NCBI RefSeq assembly: GCF_026151655.1
Contig: NZ_JAMQPN010000018.1
Span: 1 to 6,381 of the forward strand
From: Leptospira soteropolitanensis
GTDB taxonomy: Bacteria > Spirochaetota > Leptospiria > Leptospirales > Leptospiraceae
Reading direction: 5' to 3'
DNA: 6,381 bases
The notes under the pieces are model-generated. The model saw nothing but the letters and a program-made list of their open reading frames with translations. It was not told where the DNA came from and searched no databases. Every line of letters starts with the position of its first letter. Position 1 is the stretch's first letter. Positions 5,605 through 6,381 of the stretch are shown piece by piece. Both the position numbers and the translations under genes were made by a program.

Positions 5605-5720
5605 TGTTTATTTTAGGTCTATATGCATAAAGTAATTCTTGTAAATATATTATAAGTAATCAGAATTAAAAGCATTTGGTTTTTTAAACTATTTTAGTTT
5701 TAATTGTTTCGGAAATAACT
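5605..5720. other. AT-rich noncoding tail of cassette F
   Basis: The gap between the TM2 start and the stop of the next gene (5371-5720) holds the TM2 leader, an attC, a terminal repeat and then this 116-bp AT-rich stretch. I see no gene, strong hairpin or terminator in it. The short AAACT/AGTTT repeat near 5687-5700 is too weak and lacks a T-run in the direction of transcription. All other cassettes here end within about 30 bp of the stop, so this tail is unusually long. Confidence 0.6.
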
Positions 5721-6335
5721 TTATAGAAATCTCAATCCAATTATTTTACAATCTTTTTCTTTTTTGTAATTCTTGCATTGGTAGAGTATATCAGATTTGG
5801 GATTAGTGCTCAATTTGTCGACAGTTACGCATGCTATTTTTTTCTTAATATTTTTAATTAATAATATTTGGTTCAAGCCGCAGTCTTCAGTCCAAAAATA
5901 ATTTTGTCTATTTGCGATAGCTAGATCTTTTATTGAATGTTCCCTTTCGTATTCATGAAAGTTTGCATCAGAGAAATATTCTTTTGCATGCGATTTTGTT
6001 ACTATTATTTTGTAGAAATCATCAAATAATCCAATTTTATTATATAGATTTTCATTATAACTCCATTTCGGTCTCCTCCTAAGTTTTTTATCGAATCTAA
6101 AGAATATTTCTTCAAATTCAATATATAAGATTTCGTCAGTTAATTCATTTAAACACTTTGTTTCGCCGGAAGAGACGCAGTTTAGCATCGTGCTAACGAA
6201 ATTAGTTTCTTTGTATTCTTTATTGTTATCCAGATAATCAATTAGTATTGGTTTGCTTATAATTGAGAAATTAATCAGGAGAATGGAAAGAAGAAATAAG
6301 TGATAAATTTTGGAACTTTTGATAGAGGGTGTCAT
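5721..6335 (-). CDS. Putative secreted six-cysteine protein, unknown family
   Basis: I do not recognise this 204-residue protein. It has a short basic N-terminus and one hydrophobic segment (about residues 11-27) that looks like a signal peptide, with possible cleavage after Ser27. The rest is hydrophilic, rich in Lys, Glu, Asn and Tyr, and contains six cysteines (53, 61, 152, 169, 187, 196), an even number that suits disulfide bonds in an exported protein. Arg-Arg-Arg at 86-88 and paired aromatic residues follow in a likely alpha/beta region. No lipobox is seen. The ATG follows an A-run with only a weak AGAAA. It is the only gene of cassette F and has an unusually long 3' tail before its attC. 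A role at the envelope is inference. Confidence 0.65.
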   Translation of the reverse strand: MTPSIKSSKIYHLFLLSILLINFSIISKPILIDYLDNNKEYKETNFVSTMLNCVSSGETKCLNELTDEILYIEFEEIFFRFDKKLRRRPKWSYNENLYNKIGLFDDFYKIIVTKSHAKEYFSDANFHEYEREHSIKDLAIANRQNYFWTEDCGLNQILLIKNIKKKIACVTVDKLSTNPKSDILYQCKNYKKEKDCKIIGLRFL

Positions 6336-6381
6336 TTTTTTCTAATTTTTTTATCGTGAAAAGTATTTGCGATATGGCGCA

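Larger units (their letters stand above)
1..6381 (-). mobile_element. Integron-like gene-cassette array (interior segment)
   Basis: Six gene-bearing units alternate with six copies of a long structured repeat, and all seven-plus genes share one strand. The repeats have outer 7-base boxes (GTATAAC or GCATAAC against GTTATAC or GTTATGC) and inner 9-base complementary boxes, as in integron attC sites. Each gene is followed closely by one repeat in its coding direction, so a cassette is gene plus downstream attC. Crossover in known integrons falls after the G of the GTTRRRY box, which here places boundaries on the plus strand between 1087/1088, 2634/2635, 3498/3499, 4546/4547 and 5425/5426. No integrase, attI or Pc promoter is seen inside the window. 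The alternative, an unrelated intergenic repeat family, is less likely because cassette ends covary with the repeat boxes exactly as the integron model predicts. Confidence 0.85.
5577..6381 (-). mobile_element. Cassette F body with long terminal inverted repeats
   Basis: The ends at 5577-5604 and 6358 to beyond 6381 form the longest repeat. Within the window, inward positions 5-22 match except at 11 (G/A) and 17 (T/C), and positions 25-28 match again after differences at 23 (T/C) and 24. The differences at 11, 17 and 23 are all G.T wobbles on the plus strand. The window ends in GCA, matching the first three bases of GCATAAC, so the next attC very likely starts at 6379. Confidence 0.75.

Noticed and set aside
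5680..5702. A terminator-like AAACT/AGTTT repeat near the end of cassette F's gene
   Set aside because: Only five A/T-rich pairs, and no T-run in the direction of the minus-strand transcript.

Overview
The window is an interior stretch of an integron-like gene-cassette array. Six AT-rich cassettes, all with genes on the minus strand, are separated by six copies of a GC-richer, strongly foldable repeat of about 161-165 bp. Each repeat starts with GTATAAC or GCATAAC and ends with GTTATAC or GTTATGC (plus strand), with a 9-bp complementary inner box and several nested hairpins. That is the architecture of an integron attC recombination site. In cassette orientation (minus strand) each gene is followed by its own attC. 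No integrase gene, attI site or cassette promoter Pc is visible, so this is either the middle of a large chromosomal integron or an integrase-less attC cluster. The AT-rich cassettes, the long attC sites and the type of small secreted or outer-membrane proteins suggest a spirochaete, most likely Leptospira; this is inference from general resemblance only.

Layout from right to left, the direction of transcription: cassette F (small secreted six-cysteine protein, attC 5420-5583); cassette E (TM2/zinc-ribbon membrane protein plus DUF2752 membrane protein, attC 4541-4701); cassette D (Shedu/DUF4263 anti-phage nuclease, attC 3493-3655); cassette C (HigB-HigA toxin-antitoxin with its own promoter, attC 2629-2793); cassette B (ApeA-type HEPN anti-phage protein, attC 1082-1243); cassette A (secreted, probably outer-membrane barrel protein, attC 1-151, cut by the window start). 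The window's last bases look like the start of the next attC.

Functionally the array mixes phage defence (ApeA, Shedu), a stabilising toxin-antitoxin module and envelope proteins, a cargo mix typical of sedentary chromosomal integrons. The genes are independent cargo, not one pathway.

The most notable observation is that every one of the six cassettes carries a cassette-specific imperfect terminal inverted repeat. About 16-28 bases at the 5' edge of each cassette are the reverse complement of the bases flanking its own attC after the gene's 3' end, far beyond the 6-7 bp expected for R boxes. All six have the same single difference at position 11, which makes a G.T wobble in the plus strand (the attC bottom strand) but an A.C mismatch in the minus strand. 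In the circular form of each cassette this would extend the attC stem by about 10 bp or more of private sequence, whereas in the array neighbouring cassettes break that pairing.
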